The translations under genes were made by a program, and so were the position numbers. This document shows positions 14,973 through 23,238 of a stretch of 64,000 nucleotides of DNA, piece after piece (position 1 is the stretch's first letter; each line of letters opens with the position of its first letter). The notes below the pieces were generated by a model. That model ran no database searches. It saw only the letters and a program-made list of their open reading frames with translations, and had not been told where the DNA came from. Source of the stretch: RYN-230 sp963717125 (lineage in GTDB: Bacteria; Actinomycetota; Actinomycetes; Streptosporangiales; Streptosporangiaceae); NCBI GenBank assembly GCA_963717125.1, contig CAVQVG010000018.1, forward strand, positions 297,181 through 361,180, read 5' to 3'.

Positions 14973-16151
14973 ATGCCATTGCGTGACGAACTAGAACTTA
15001 TTCTCCGTGCGTGGAATAGCTATGAGCTAGCCCGCAATGCTCCCGCCGTAATCGACTTTGATTGCTATCCCCAGAATGGAAATACTGTACAGCAGCCTCT
15101 AGATAGACTGTCCAGCTATTGGCGGTTGCTGAACATTTACCAGTCGGCTAAGCAACAAGATGAGACAACTCTTGCTGAACGCATAAACGCGCACTTGTCG
15201 TACCTCCGAGCCCTGATGGGCGCACGTCCCCCTCTAGATGAGTACGTCTGGGCTACGCAAGGTTGTCACGCTAAAGGATGGTCAGAATCGTACATCCAAG
15301 AAGTGGGACACAGAGCCAAAGCCTGCCTCGATGCCGTTGGTGTGGCATGGAATGCCGATACGCGCAAGCAACTTGTCAATATCGAGCAAGTAATTGATCC
15401 CAGGGATGCGCCCGACGCCATCGAGCAAGCAGCACACGAGCTTGAGCCGGGCGTCCGGAACATCACGGGGACATCTGCGCCCTTTACACTCAGGGTAGAA
15501 ACGACCAGCCTAAACGTGTACTGGGCATACTGGACAGATGGCTCTGGGCAAGACGTACGAGTGCGTTTGAACATGAAGCAAGCCCTATTCACGAAAGTTC
15601 TAGCCAGGCAATTCGCTCTGCACGAGGTCCTCGGACATGGGCTCAAAGGTGCCAGCTATGCGAAAGAATGCGCACTTAACAAGTCAATTCCGTGGGTCCG
15701 ACTCCTATCTGTCCATGCCCAGCAGCAAGTCTTGCTGGAAGGTCTTGCACAGGCCCTGCCGCTCTTTGTCACGCCGGACGACAAGCTTCTCATAACCAGA
15801 GTTCGTCTCGACCACTACACCCAGCTCGTACGCTCCCGCCTCCATATAGCACTCAACGAGGGTTCATCAATTGAATTCTGCGTTGAGTACGCAAAGATGC
15901 ATATCCCCTACTGGTCCGACGAAGATATCGCCGATCTTCTGACCGACAGAGGCTCAGACCCTCTACTACGTTCCTATCTCTGGGCCTACCCGGCAGGCAT
16001 TGACTGGTTCGTCAACCTGGCGGACTCGAACGCAACGGAAGCACCGGCCATCCTCCAGGCTGCCTACCGCCGCCCGTTGACTCCTGGCGAACTAGCCGCA
16101 CTGTGGCCGTCAGGCCCAGTCTTCGGGGGTCCCGGCCGCGATCGCCGGTAG
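14973..16151 (+). CDS. HExxH zinc-metallopeptidase-like protein
   Basis: The 392-residue protein starts directly after the regulator stop. A helical N-terminal half (about 1-165) precedes a core with FALHEVLGHGLKG, a HExxH zinc motif at 217-221, and a downstream VLLEGLAQALP helix (Glu256) that could give the third ligand, as in gluzincin-like folds. The C-terminal third is helical and ends in a Gly/Arg tail. Codon use is AT-richer than in the AICE core. The regulator-peptidase arrangement recalls ImmR/ImmA and similar repressor-cleavage pairs on mobile elements; cleavage of the adjacent regulator is inference. The peptidase family is not securely assigned. Confidence 0.65.
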   Translation: MPLRDELELILRAWNSYELARNAPAVIDFDCYPQNGNTVQQPLDRLSSYWRLLNIYQSAKQQDETTLAERINAHLSYLRALMGARPPLDEYVWATQGCHAKGWSESYIQEVGHRAKACLDAVGVAWNADTRKQLVNIEQVIDPRDAPDAIEQAAHELEPGVRNITGTSAPFTLRVETTSLNVYWAYWTDGSGQDVRVRLNMKQALFTKVLARQFALHEVLGHGLKGASYAKECALNKSIPWVRLLSVHAQQQVLLEGLAQALPLFVTPDDKLLITRVRLDHYTQLVRSRLHIALNEGSSIEFCVEYAKMHIPYWSDEDIADLLTDRGSDPLLRSYLWAYPAGIDWFVNLADSNATEAPAILQAAYRRPLTPGELAALWPSGPVFGGPGRDRR

Positions 16152-16493
16152 GAAGGCCGTCAGTACCGACAACCGGGGCGGGAACCCCTACTGGTTGGGG
16201 ATGCTCATGGGGTGGGGTGGTGGGGTGGTGGGGATGCCTAGCCCCACTTGATGCGCGACACATCGGCTCCGCTTGACGCGTGACGGACCCTAGGTTTGTT
16301 TTGGTTCCGATGATCCCGTTACGGCGAGCTGCGCTGTTATCCACTGGGCGAAGCCGGTGAGCGCAAGGCGTCAATGAGCACCCGGTGGGTGTCCGCGCCT
16401 GGCGCCCTCAGGCTCTGGGGCAGCGTGAATATTGCGTCGCCAGGTTGGAGGCTGCGGAATTATCCTCAGGCTCGGGCGCTGAGGGAGGCCGAG
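16152..16493. other. Gap with a G-rich tract
   Basis: No gene is seen. Positions 16209-16233 hold five G-runs (GGGG, GGGG, GG, GGGG, GG, GGGG spaced by single T bases), a possible G-quadruplex on the + strand just downstream of the HExxH gene. The last 20 bases carry GGGAGG, the ribosome site of the decayed copy that follows. Confidence 0.4.
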
Positions 16494-17049
16494 ATGGACC
16501 GCGGTGTGCTGGATGTGGTCGAGCGCGAGATTGACCAGGAGGTGCGGGCGCGGTTCCCCGGCACCGCGGTGCGGCGGGCTGTGCTGCTGCAATACGGCGA
16601 CGACCCGGGGATCGAGCCGGGGATCTGTTGGTCCGGGTACTGCTCGACGAGCCGGACGAGCCGGAGGACGACTGGGGACCGGTCATGACGGCATTCGAGC
16701 AGGCCAACGAGACGGCGATCGAGCAATTCGCGGGCTACCTGGCGGCAAAGCTCCGGGAGATCATGGCGGTCGAGTGGGTGTTCAGCAGCAATCCCGTCAC
16801 CTGGGACGGCGAGGGACCCGGGGCGGCATGCCCGTCGCGCAGCGGCTGTCGGACATCAGCGAGTGGGAGCACGGCGAGGCTACCTTTGTGCTGGTCGCGC
16901 TGGGACCGGCTGACCGGGAAACGGTGGACACGCTGATCATGGCGGGAATCGCGGCCACCCGCGCGGAGGCCATGCGGTGGGCCGTGGACCGCGCCCGAGA
17001 GGGGCCAGCGTACCAGCAGCTCGGTGAACTGAAAGGCGACGCCGAGGTC
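16494..17049 (+). pseudogene. Decayed first copy of a tandemly duplicated gene
   Basis: From the ATG at 16494 (preceded by GGGAGGCCGAG) the sequence parallels the intact copy at 17050 along its length: MDRGVLDVVEREIDQEVRAR against MDRDVLDTIERDIDEEVRAR, then LLQYGDDP, VRVLLD and a C-terminal LIMAGIAATRAEAMRWAVDR. Two single-base deletions, near 16625 and near 16815 by alignment with the second copy, move the reading frame twice. The last third is consequently in frame with copy 2 with no stop between them, so a fused read-through product from an ATG at 16828 is conceivable. Confidence 0.6.
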
Positions 17050-17619
17050 ATGGACCGCGATGTGCTGGACACGATCGAGCGCGACATCGACGAGGAGGTG
17101 CGGGCACGTTTCCCCGGGACCGCGGTGCGGCAGGCTGTGCTGCTGCAATACGGCGATGACCCGGAAATCGGGCCGGGGGACCTGTGGGTCCGGGTGCTGC
17201 TCGACGCGGACCGGCCGGAGGACTACGAGCCGATCCTGATGGCATTCCGCATAGCCAGCAACGCAGCGATCGAGCAGTTCGCGAGCTACCTGGCGGGAAA
17301 ACTCCCGGAGATCAGGCTGGTCGAGTACACGTTCAGCAACCCTAACCCCGTCACCCGCGACGGCCACGGGCCCCGCCTGAGCAATGTCGTCGGGGAGCGG
17401 CCGTCGGACATCCAGGAGCGGGAGCACGGCGAGTGGCCCGAGCTGACCCGGCTCGGACTGGCTGGCCTGGAAACGCTGGACGCGCTGATCATGGCGGGAA
17501 CCGCGGTCACCCGCGCGGAGGCCATCCGGTGGTCCCTGGACCGCATCCGCGAACGGCCCGCCTACCAGCGGCTCCGCGAACTGAGAAGCGAAGCCGACAA
17601 GCTCAGGAACGAGTTCTAA
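17050..17619 (+). CDS. Hypothetical protein with C-terminal ribbon-helix-helix-like segment (intact copy 2)
   Basis: The 189-residue protein begins MDRDVLDTIERDIDEEVRAR. An N-terminal alpha/beta domain (about 1-105, with AVLLQYGDDPEIGPGDLWVR and FSNPNPVTRDG) is followed by a linker, then LIMAGTAVTRAEAIRWSLDR, which resembles the helix-turn-helix of MetJ/Arc/CopG-type dimerisation domains. The function is unknown. It may alternatively start at 16828 as a fusion with the end of copy 1. It lies in AICE cargo, with no operon partner downstream. Confidence 0.55.
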   Translation: MDRDVLDTIERDIDEEVRARFPGTAVRQAVLLQYGDDPEIGPGDLWVRVLLDADRPEDYEPILMAFRIASNAAIEQFASYLAGKLPEIRLVEYTFSNPNPVTRDGHGPRLSNVVGERPSDIQEREHGEWPELTRLGLAGLETLDALIMAGTAVTRAEAIRWSLDRIRERPAYQRLRELRSEADKLRNEF

Positions 17620-18115
17620 GACCAGGCCAGATCACCGTCAAGCCCGGTATCTCTGCCCGGCCACGTTCAGCTCCCGAAGCATGAGCGGGAGCGTCGCGCA
17701 TCAAGTGGAGCCACCGTGTCGCACATCAAGCGGAGCCGGGCAGTGGGTGGTGGGGAGCCTGTGAGAACTTTCTTTACGTCTTCAAGGCGGCCCGGAGGGC
17801 CGCTCGCGCCGCCGACACGGCGGCCCGGCGGCACTCTCGCTGGCGCTTCCATGCCGCCGGGCCAACGCCGCATGCCGGTCGGCTGGCGCGAAAATCAGAG
17901 ATCCCGGGCCGCCGAGACGTCAGACGATCACAGGGCAGTTCCAGGGGTGCGGGCGTTGGCTCCCGCTACGTCATTGTCCGGGGCGGGCAGAACCCGTCAA
18001 GAGCGCCTACAGCGTCGGGCTTCGCCCGCAAACTCTTGACTGAACCTGCCCACAGTCCCGGAGATCGCAGCTATCGGGAGCCGGGAGAGGGCTGGGCCAA
18101 ATCCTTGGCTGGTTA
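17620..18115. other. AICE cargo gap without a supported gene
   Basis: About 500 bases. The frames present are arginine/proline-rich and lack ribosome sites. A GC-rich stretch with repeated GGCGGCCCGG-type words lies at 17788-17870. No function is visible. Confidence 0.4.
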
Positions 18116-18153
18116 TGGACTCTGCTTGACGCTTAAGCGTCAAGCAGAGTCCA
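18116..18153. promoter_or_regulatory. Perfect 38-bp palindrome centred on operator E
   Basis: The 38 bases from 18116 to 18153 are their own reverse complement. The centre is the perfect family member TTGACGCTTAAGCGTCA (18126-18142). It lies 29 bases beyond the stop of the small gene at 18182. It could be a high-affinity operator or a bidirectional hairpin. Confidence 0.65.
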
Positions 18154-18181
18154 CCCTTCCGCTTCGGCGGCCTGGCGAATG

Positions 18182-18631
18182 TTAATCGATCCAAGCGGGT
18201 CCGCGTGGAGACCGATAGGTTAGGTCCCGGTTGACGTCCCACGTGACCTGCTGCATGCATCCGGTAGTAAGGTACTCGCGATAAGGCTCTTTGAGCGAGA
18301 AGAAGGGAAATTGAACGGAATCTCCCACGCTCCACTTTCCGGCTGGAAGCCCAGGAAAAGCAGGTGGCTCGTCCGATTGTTCAGATATGAGAAACCCATG
18401 AGCGGGGCATCCTATGATTCCTGTCGAACCAACAAAATCAGCCGGAACAAATGCTTCGGCCAACGGGTAACCGTTGTCGGTCGGCCATCCTTCGTTCGAC
18501 ATGGTCAATATCGGATCGTGATTCTCGTTGAAGTGCAGTTTTACTGCTCCTAGAATTCGTCCACAGCTCCCATCTTGCCTCGCGCACACTATGACAATAG
18601 CCGTATCGTCGTCCCGCTTGTCGGTTGACAT
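18182..18631 (-). CDS. Hypothetical protein, likely partner of the adjacent nuclease-like gene
   Basis: The 149-residue protein starts MSTDKRDDDTAIVIVCARQD. It has two cysteine-containing spots (CARQDGSCGR near 16-24, IIGCPAHG mid-protein) and a beta-rich composition with many aromatic residues at the C-terminal end. No family is recognised. It follows the 18746-20113 gene on the same strand with a 114-base gap and shares its AT-richer codon usage, unlike the GC-rich AICE core, so the two probably arrived together. A role as regulator, antitoxin or effector partner cannot be distinguished. Confidence 0.6.
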   Translation of the reverse strand: MSTDKRDDDTAIVIVCARQDGSCGRILGAVKLHFNENHDPILTMSNEGWPTDNGYPLAEAFVPADFVGSTGIIGCPAHGFLISEQSDEPPAFPGLPAGKWSVGDSVQFPFFSLKEPYREYLTTGCMQQVTWDVNRDLTYRSPRGPAWID

Positions 18632-18745
18632 GATTACTCCCAGCTTCGATCGATCGGACTGGAGTCGGTTTCACCCAACTGACCGACACCAGTCCTGCCG
18701 TACGGGCCTCTCCGTCTTCCTGTCGTCCCTGGGCGGTGCGAGGTC

Positions 18746-20113
18746 TCAGGCGCTTCGCTCCGCGTGGTGAGTCACACAGTGGCGGCTGCCTAGTCTGTTA
18801 GCTTGCTCCGGTAGAATCATTTCTTCCCGAGCAGTCTTTGCCCGAGTCTTGCCAGGGTCCCACATGCTGTCCTTCCAGCCAAGCTGGACACGCCAGTCCA
18901 TCAGCGCCTTGTCTGTGTACTCGTTGGGAGGAGACGGAATTCGAAGTGTGAACAATCGGCCAATGAAATACTCTTCACTGGGCGGCCTTCCACACTTCTC
19001 GCAGCTAATATTGTCTCTACGAAGCAAATTTAGAGCATCTCGAACCAAAACAAAGTTCACTAGGTCAGGTTGTCGCTGCACAACCGCCACTCCTCCGCAA
19101 TCGCACGCCCAAAATAGAGTACAGTATGGCTGATATCCGCAGTCTGGGCACACGAGGCCGAGTCGTCCGTTGTAGTTTCCAATCAAAGCATGGTTGCAGG
19201 CGAGACATCGAACAGCCCCCCGGATCGTGATGTTGAGAAAGCGTCGCCAAAAAGTCCGTCGGCGCCAATGTCGCATCAAACTCCGGCCAGCGCGGACGAC
19301 GAGTCTGTACTCATTCCTGATCCTCGCCTTACGATCACTGTCAGGAAGGTAGCCAAAATCAGTCCGAATATAGTGCGTCTCGAATGTAGCAATGCTCATG
19401 GGAATAAGAGGCGCGAGCAGAAGGCGCTCCAAGTCATTCAGATCGAGGGCTCCTCTCCTCCGGCGCTTCCTTGATATCGTATTCGCACATAGGTCAGCGA
19501 GAAGTGCAGACAACTCATCGTTGCCATAATTGTGCACAGGGAAGGCGCGCCGCATAGCATGCGAAAATAGCGCCGCCGAGAAGAACGGATTATCGCCTAG
19601 TCGTCTTTCCATTACAACAAGCCTGGTGCCTATATTGGCATCAACGGAATGCTGCTCCTCAAAGTCTTCGCAAGCTTTCCGGTAATCATTGCTGCCTCGA
19701 ACCGACTCTTTAAGCTCACGGAGCCGGACTATATCCTCGTAGAGGCTTCTGGCGCCGGAGGTGAGGCTGGCCGCCTCTAGCCTCAGCGTCTGCCGCGGCT
19801 CTTCCGCTACCTCGTCTGCGAACACCGCAAGGTTTTCAATCGCCTCCTTCAACTCTCCAGAGCCGACTTGTTTGTCTTTGACGGAGACGTATTGCCGACC
19901 ACCTTGCCACCTTATTTCGAAGTCCTCTCGAGCCTCAAAGAGAATACGCCCATCTAGTTCTAGGAGATCTGGTGGAACAAACTCTAGATCACCTGCAATT
20001 GCCTCGACCGAGCAAATCGATGCTGCTAAATCTTGGGTTTCCAGGCGAGCCGACCAACTCCCCGCCTTGTACCGAGGACTAAACTCGCCACGAGACACTG
20101 GCGTTTCATTCAT
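18746..20113 (-). CDS. Candidate PD-(D/E)XK nuclease (DUF4297/Cap4-like) with zinc fingers
   Basis: The 455-residue protein starts at 20113 after AGGGGAG. The N-terminal region contains LFEAREDFEIRW and then YVSVKDKQVG (about 57-82), the spacing of acidic residues and lysines expected of a restriction-type nuclease core such as DUF4297/Cap4. A helical middle (about 95-295) leads to a zinc region (about 303-340: CLACNH, CPDCGY, CDCGG) and a last CEKCG (371-375). Family membership is inferred from motif pattern, not alignment. Position in AICE cargo, foreign codon usage and a downstream small partner fit a defence or toxin-type module. Confidence 0.6.
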   Translation of the reverse strand: MNETPVSRGEFSPRYKAGSWSARLETQDLAASICSVEAIAGDLEFVPPDLLELDGRILFEAREDFEIRWQGGRQYVSVKDKQVGSGELKEAIENLAVFADEVAEEPRQTLRLEAASLTSGARSLYEDIVRLRELKESVRGSNDYRKACEDFEEQHSVDANIGTRLVVMERRLGDNPFFSAALFSHAMRRAFPVHNYGNDELSALLADLCANTISRKRRRRGALDLNDLERLLLAPLIPMSIATFETHYIRTDFGYLPDSDRKARIRNEYRLVVRAGRSLMRHWRRRTFWRRFLNITIRGAVRCLACNHALIGNYNGRLGLVCPDCGYQPYCTLFWACDCGGVAVVQRQPDLVNFVLVRDALNLLRRDNISCEKCGRPPSEEYFIGRLFTLRIPSPPNEYTDKALMDWRVQLGWKDSMWDPGKTRAKTAREEMILPEQANRLGSRHCVTHHAERSA

Positions 20114-20391
20114 CAATGCTCCCCTAGGCGTATCGTCTTTGGCGTGCGGCCCAACACTCCGCCTCACCTTTCCATGATGCAGTATGCGGACGGTCACGTC
20201 ACGTAGTCTGATGGATACCCGCGCGTCGCACTGTCGCTAGTCCTCAACTAACCCCCTTGGGAGCTCCTTGATGAGCAAGCGGCTGAACGGGGGACGGCTC
20301 TGCCACGTCAAGACATCCTTGACAGTGAAACGGACAGCAACCCGGAGAGGTAAGTGGGTACTACTGGCACTCCCCGGCGCCGCTCAGAGAG

Positions 20392-20441
20392 TTGACGCTT
20401 CAGCGTCAGTCCAGCCCCATTGGTGTGACACTTAAGCGTCA
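20392..20441. promoter_or_regulatory. Two adjacent operator-like palindromes (F and G)
   Basis: TTGACGCTTCAGCGTCA (20392-20408) and TGACACTTAAGCGTCA (20426-20441) lie 17 bases apart in a gene-free stretch between the nuclease-like gene and the pentapeptide gene. It is the only paired occurrence in the window. Confidence 0.6.
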
Positions 20442-20467
20442 AATGTCCCGGATCTGGTGGCTGGCCC

Positions 20468-20486
20468 GGGGACCATTTGGGGACCA
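20468..20486 (+). repeat. Octamer pair with 11-bp period (possible relic arm site)
   Basis: GGGGACCA occurs twice separated by TTT. The format is the same as the 11-bp-period pairs at 23448, 39193 and 39510, but this pair is 2.9 kb from the nearest att core. Confidence 0.4.
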
Positions 20487-21072
20487 CACGCCATGCCACG
20501 CACGGAACAACATGCAGGTCAGCAAACGCGGCGCTCGCACGGAAAACACGCCCTAAGCTGCGATGACTCCCGACCCTCCGTCCTGGGGGTCAAGTGGTGG
20601 GCTGCTTCGATGCCTGAACACGTAGCCTGCTGCTCATGGTTGATGTGGTCAGTGCGTTACGAAATCCGGTCATAAGTTCTGCAGAACGGGGTGAGCTGCA
20701 GTGTGACTGGTTGGTGTCTTCTGCCGAGTGCGGTCGGCGGACCAAGGAGGCGCTCACTAAGGCATCCGACGTGCCCGCTGAGGGCGTTGCTGGGCGCCGC
20801 CCAGACGACGAACTCGCCCGAGCCTGGGCGGCGGTGGGCCAGCGATGAGCCGCCCTTTCACATGCCGAGGCGGCCCGGAGCATGGCGACCGCTGCGTTCA
20901 CAGTCGATCAGTCCGGTGTGAACACTTTTCCCAGCGTCTCTGCTTGTTACCACCTGGCCCGTCACGGCGAGCCGTGACAGGTCCCGGCTCAGTGCCGCGG
21001 GTCACTCGCGTCTCCGCCGGAAGCGATGATCCGGCCCGCCGGACGTGCGCGGCCCACCTTAGTAGTCGGTAG
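20487..21072. other. Gap without a supported gene
   Basis: Nearly 600 bases. A 70-codon rightward frame at 20636 (starting MVDVVSALRNPVISSAERGE) has plausible composition but no ribosome site and no recognisable family. It may be a fragment. Confidence 0.35.
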
Positions 21073-22272
21073 TCAGACTGGCACCCGGGTATCGACCTCC
21101 GCGTCGGCGCTACCTGGACCAATAACGCGCCATACTCCTGACCTTAGCTCCTCCGATCGTGCCAGCATGATCTCCGCCATGTGGTCCGGCCACCGCGTCT
21201 GATCCGACCAGAGCACTCCGATCAGGTTGACCTGGATCAGGTCCGCGCCCGTCAAGTCTGCGCCGCGCAGGTCCGCGCCGCTCAGATCCGCGCCCCGCAG
21301 GTCCGTGCCGCGTAGGTTCGCGTTGGTGAGCTTCACGTTGGTCAGCCTCGCCATGACCAGATCAGCGCTGGCTAGATCCGCGCCCGTCAAGTTCGCTTCG
21401 GTTAGGTTCGCCAGTTTCACCACTCGTGTGGTCGCGTCGTCTGCGGGGACCTTGTGTTCGGACAAGCTAGTGAGGTTCGCGCCGCGCAGGCCCGCCTCGC
21501 GCAGGTCAGCCCCGATGAGATCGGCGCCGCGCAGGTCTGCATCGGTCAAATGCGCACCGGTCAGATTCGCACCGGTCAGGTCCGCGCCGGTCAGAGTTGC
21601 ACCGGTCAGGTCCGCGCTTCTCAGTTCCGCATTACCTAGCCTCACGCTAGTGAGGTTCGCGTGGGTCAGGGTCGCGCGGATCATGGTCGCGCCGGTCAGA
21701 GTCGCGCGGGTCAGGGTCGCGCGGGTCAGGATTGCCTCGGTCAAATCCGCACAGAACAGGTCCGCGCCCATCAGGTCCGCGCCGGTCAGGTCCGCGCCGC
21801 GCAGGTCCGCGCTGCGCAAATGCGCTTCAGTGAGATTCGCTCGGGTCAGGTCCGCGTCGGTCAGACCCGCGAGGGTCAGGTCCGCGCCGGTCAAGTTTGC
21901 GCTACTTAGGTTGGCGCGGCTCAGGTCTGCGCCACGCAGATGGGCCTCGGCCAGCGATGCGCGGTTCAGTTGCGTGTTGGCGAGAAACGGACTGGCGAAG
22001 TCTGCGTCAGCAAGACGCGCGAGATTAAAGTCCGCGTCGGTCAGGTCCGCACCGGCCAACTTCGCGCCACGCAGGTCCGCGCCACGCAGGTCCGCGCCAC
22101 GCAGGTCCGCGCCACGCAGGTCCCTGCGGCGTAGATCTGTTCTCGGACGGGCACCAGCGGCGACCAAGAATCGAGCAACTCGGGGAGACGCGCTGACGTG
22201 CAGCCAGGGGCGGGTAGGCCGGGCCGCAGCGGCTATGACTCGTGAGGTAAAGCTGTTAGCCCGCCTTATCAC
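21073..22272 (-). CDS. Pentapeptide-repeat protein
   Basis: The 399-residue protein starts at a GTG (22272) preceded by GGAGGAAGAG, inside the end of the upstream membrane-protein gene. From about residue 45 it consists almost entirely of A(D/N)LXX pentapeptides (GADLRGADLRGADL and so on), predicting a right-handed quadrilateral beta-helix. A short non-repeat interruption (LSEHKVPADDATTRVVKL) lies in the second half and a non-repeat cap at the C-terminus. Some family members mimic DNA and protect gyrase (Qnr, MfpA), others act as scaffolds; nothing here decides which. It overlaps and is probably coupled to the membrane protein upstream. Confidence 0.85.
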   Translation of the reverse strand: MIRRANSFTSRVIAAAARPTRPWLHVSASPRVARFLVAAGARPRTDLRRRDLRGADLRGADLRGADLRGAKLAGADLTDADFNLARLADADFASPFLANTQLNRASLAEAHLRGADLSRANLSSANLTGADLTLAGLTDADLTRANLTEAHLRSADLRGADLTGADLMGADLFCADLTEAILTRATLTRATLTGATMIRATLTHANLTSVRLGNAELRSADLTGATLTGADLTGANLTGAHLTDADLRGADLIGADLREAGLRGANLTSLSEHKVPADDATTRVVKLANLTEANLTGADLASADLVMARLTNVKLTNANLRGTDLRGADLSGADLRGADLTGADLIQVNLIGVLWSDQTRWPDHMAEIMLARSEELRSGVWRVIGPGSADAEVDTRVPV

Positions 22273-22615
22273 TGATCTCTTCCTCCATAGCGGGCTTCCG
22301 CACCTCCGCGACGGACGGGAATTCGGGAGGTAGCTTGACATGCACCTCAATGCCGGACAACAAACCCCGGATGGTGGCGGGTGCGCCGGCGCCTATCACG
22401 AATGCGGGCCACGCGCCGCTCATCTGCGAATGTGCTGCGGCGGCAACCAAGGCGCCTAGCAGCAGCCCGCAGCCAAGGACGAATAGCCGCGGGCCGAACT
22501 CGTCGCGCCTCCACGGCCATTTGAAACTCGCAGCAGTCACCGCGGTCATGAGCGCCAGCACTCCGGCGGCTAGTCCTCCTGCCAACCCCCAGCTGGCTGC
22601 TTGCCACCAGCTCAT
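22256..22615 (-). CDS. Small membrane protein coupled to the pentapeptide-repeat gene
   Basis: The 119-residue protein starts MSWWQAASWG and has three hydrophobic stretches (GLAGGLAAGVLALMTAVTAA, LFVLGCGLLLGALVAAAA, AFVIGAGAPATI). A short polar C-terminus follows, whose codons contain the ribosome site of the pentapeptide gene. No family is recognised. Overlapping genes suggest the two products act together, perhaps with the membrane protein anchoring or guarding the repeat protein, which is inference. Confidence 0.6.
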   Translation of the reverse strand: MSWWQAASWGLAGGLAAGVLALMTAVTAASFKWPWRRDEFGPRLFVLGCGLLLGALVAAAAHSQMSGAWPAFVIGAGAPATIRGLLSGIEVHVKLPPEFPSVAEVRKPAMEEEISDKAG

Positions 22616-22717
22616 AGCCAGAACATAGTCCTGTAGCTGGCGGGTTGCCTAGCGCGGTGCGCCCCACAGCAGGTAGCAACATAGACCCGGCCTGGCGAGC
22701 AAGGCAGACTAGAACAA

Positions 22718-23190
22718 TTGAACGATCGAATAATCGTCGCGGCGCTGGTTGACGCCGTCAAGCGTTACGCCCGGTGAGAGCCGCCCGACGACGAAGCCAC
22801 CGCCGCCGCAGTCACCGAGCTCCAAGAGATTGCGGACAGCCGCGCCGATCTGCTCGCCAAGGTGGCGGGCATCCTCCTCGGCACCAGTGAAGGCGACCTC
22901 GACGAGCCCGAGCCCGGAACGCCGCCGAACTCTGCCGCCTTGTCGGAACCGGCGAGGCCACTCGGCCGAGGCCTGCCCTCAATCGTTGGGAGGAGGCCTA
23001 CGACGCCGGTTGTGCTAACGGATCCGCTAACGAGACGCGGCAGGATGACCGGAGACACGTTGAGATCGAGGAGACAACCGTAGACGTCACGCCCTGCTCA
23101 CGGAGCCCCGCTGAGAGGCGAGAGACACAACAGACGCACGTCGCACTGCTCATAACCCAGCGACCGCCGACCGACAGCCCCGCAGAGTAA
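22718..23190 (+). pseudogene. Decayed small AICE gene near attR
   Basis: Pieces of one protein appear in successive frames. VALVDAVKRYAR-type text ends at an in-frame TGA, followed in the same frame by TELQEIADSRADLLAKVAGI and LLGTSEGDLDEPE. After a frame change, NAAELCRLVGTGEA, NRWEEAYDAGCANG and HVEIEETTVDVTP follow. One stop and at least one frameshift interrupt it. The segments read like a small helical protein common near the right end of actinomycete elements, but the family is not named. Confidence 0.4.
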
Positions 23191-23238
23191 CGCTTCAGTG
23201 TCACAAGCGATCTCGGCCAGGCCAACACCGGGAGCGAC

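Noticed and set aside
20318..20334. TTGACAGTGAAACGGAC as another member of the AICE operator family
   Set aside because: Only the left arm matches; no inverted right arm.
21230..22130. Regularly spaced short DNA repeats that might suggest a CRISPR array
   Set aside because: The period is 15 bases with no spacers; they encode pentapeptide repeats.
21227..22333. Long rightward frame with RSAPxRSA repeats opposite the pentapeptide gene
   Set aside because: It is the antisense reading of the pentapeptide repeats and has no ribosome site; the leftward frame gives the A(D/N)LXX pattern.
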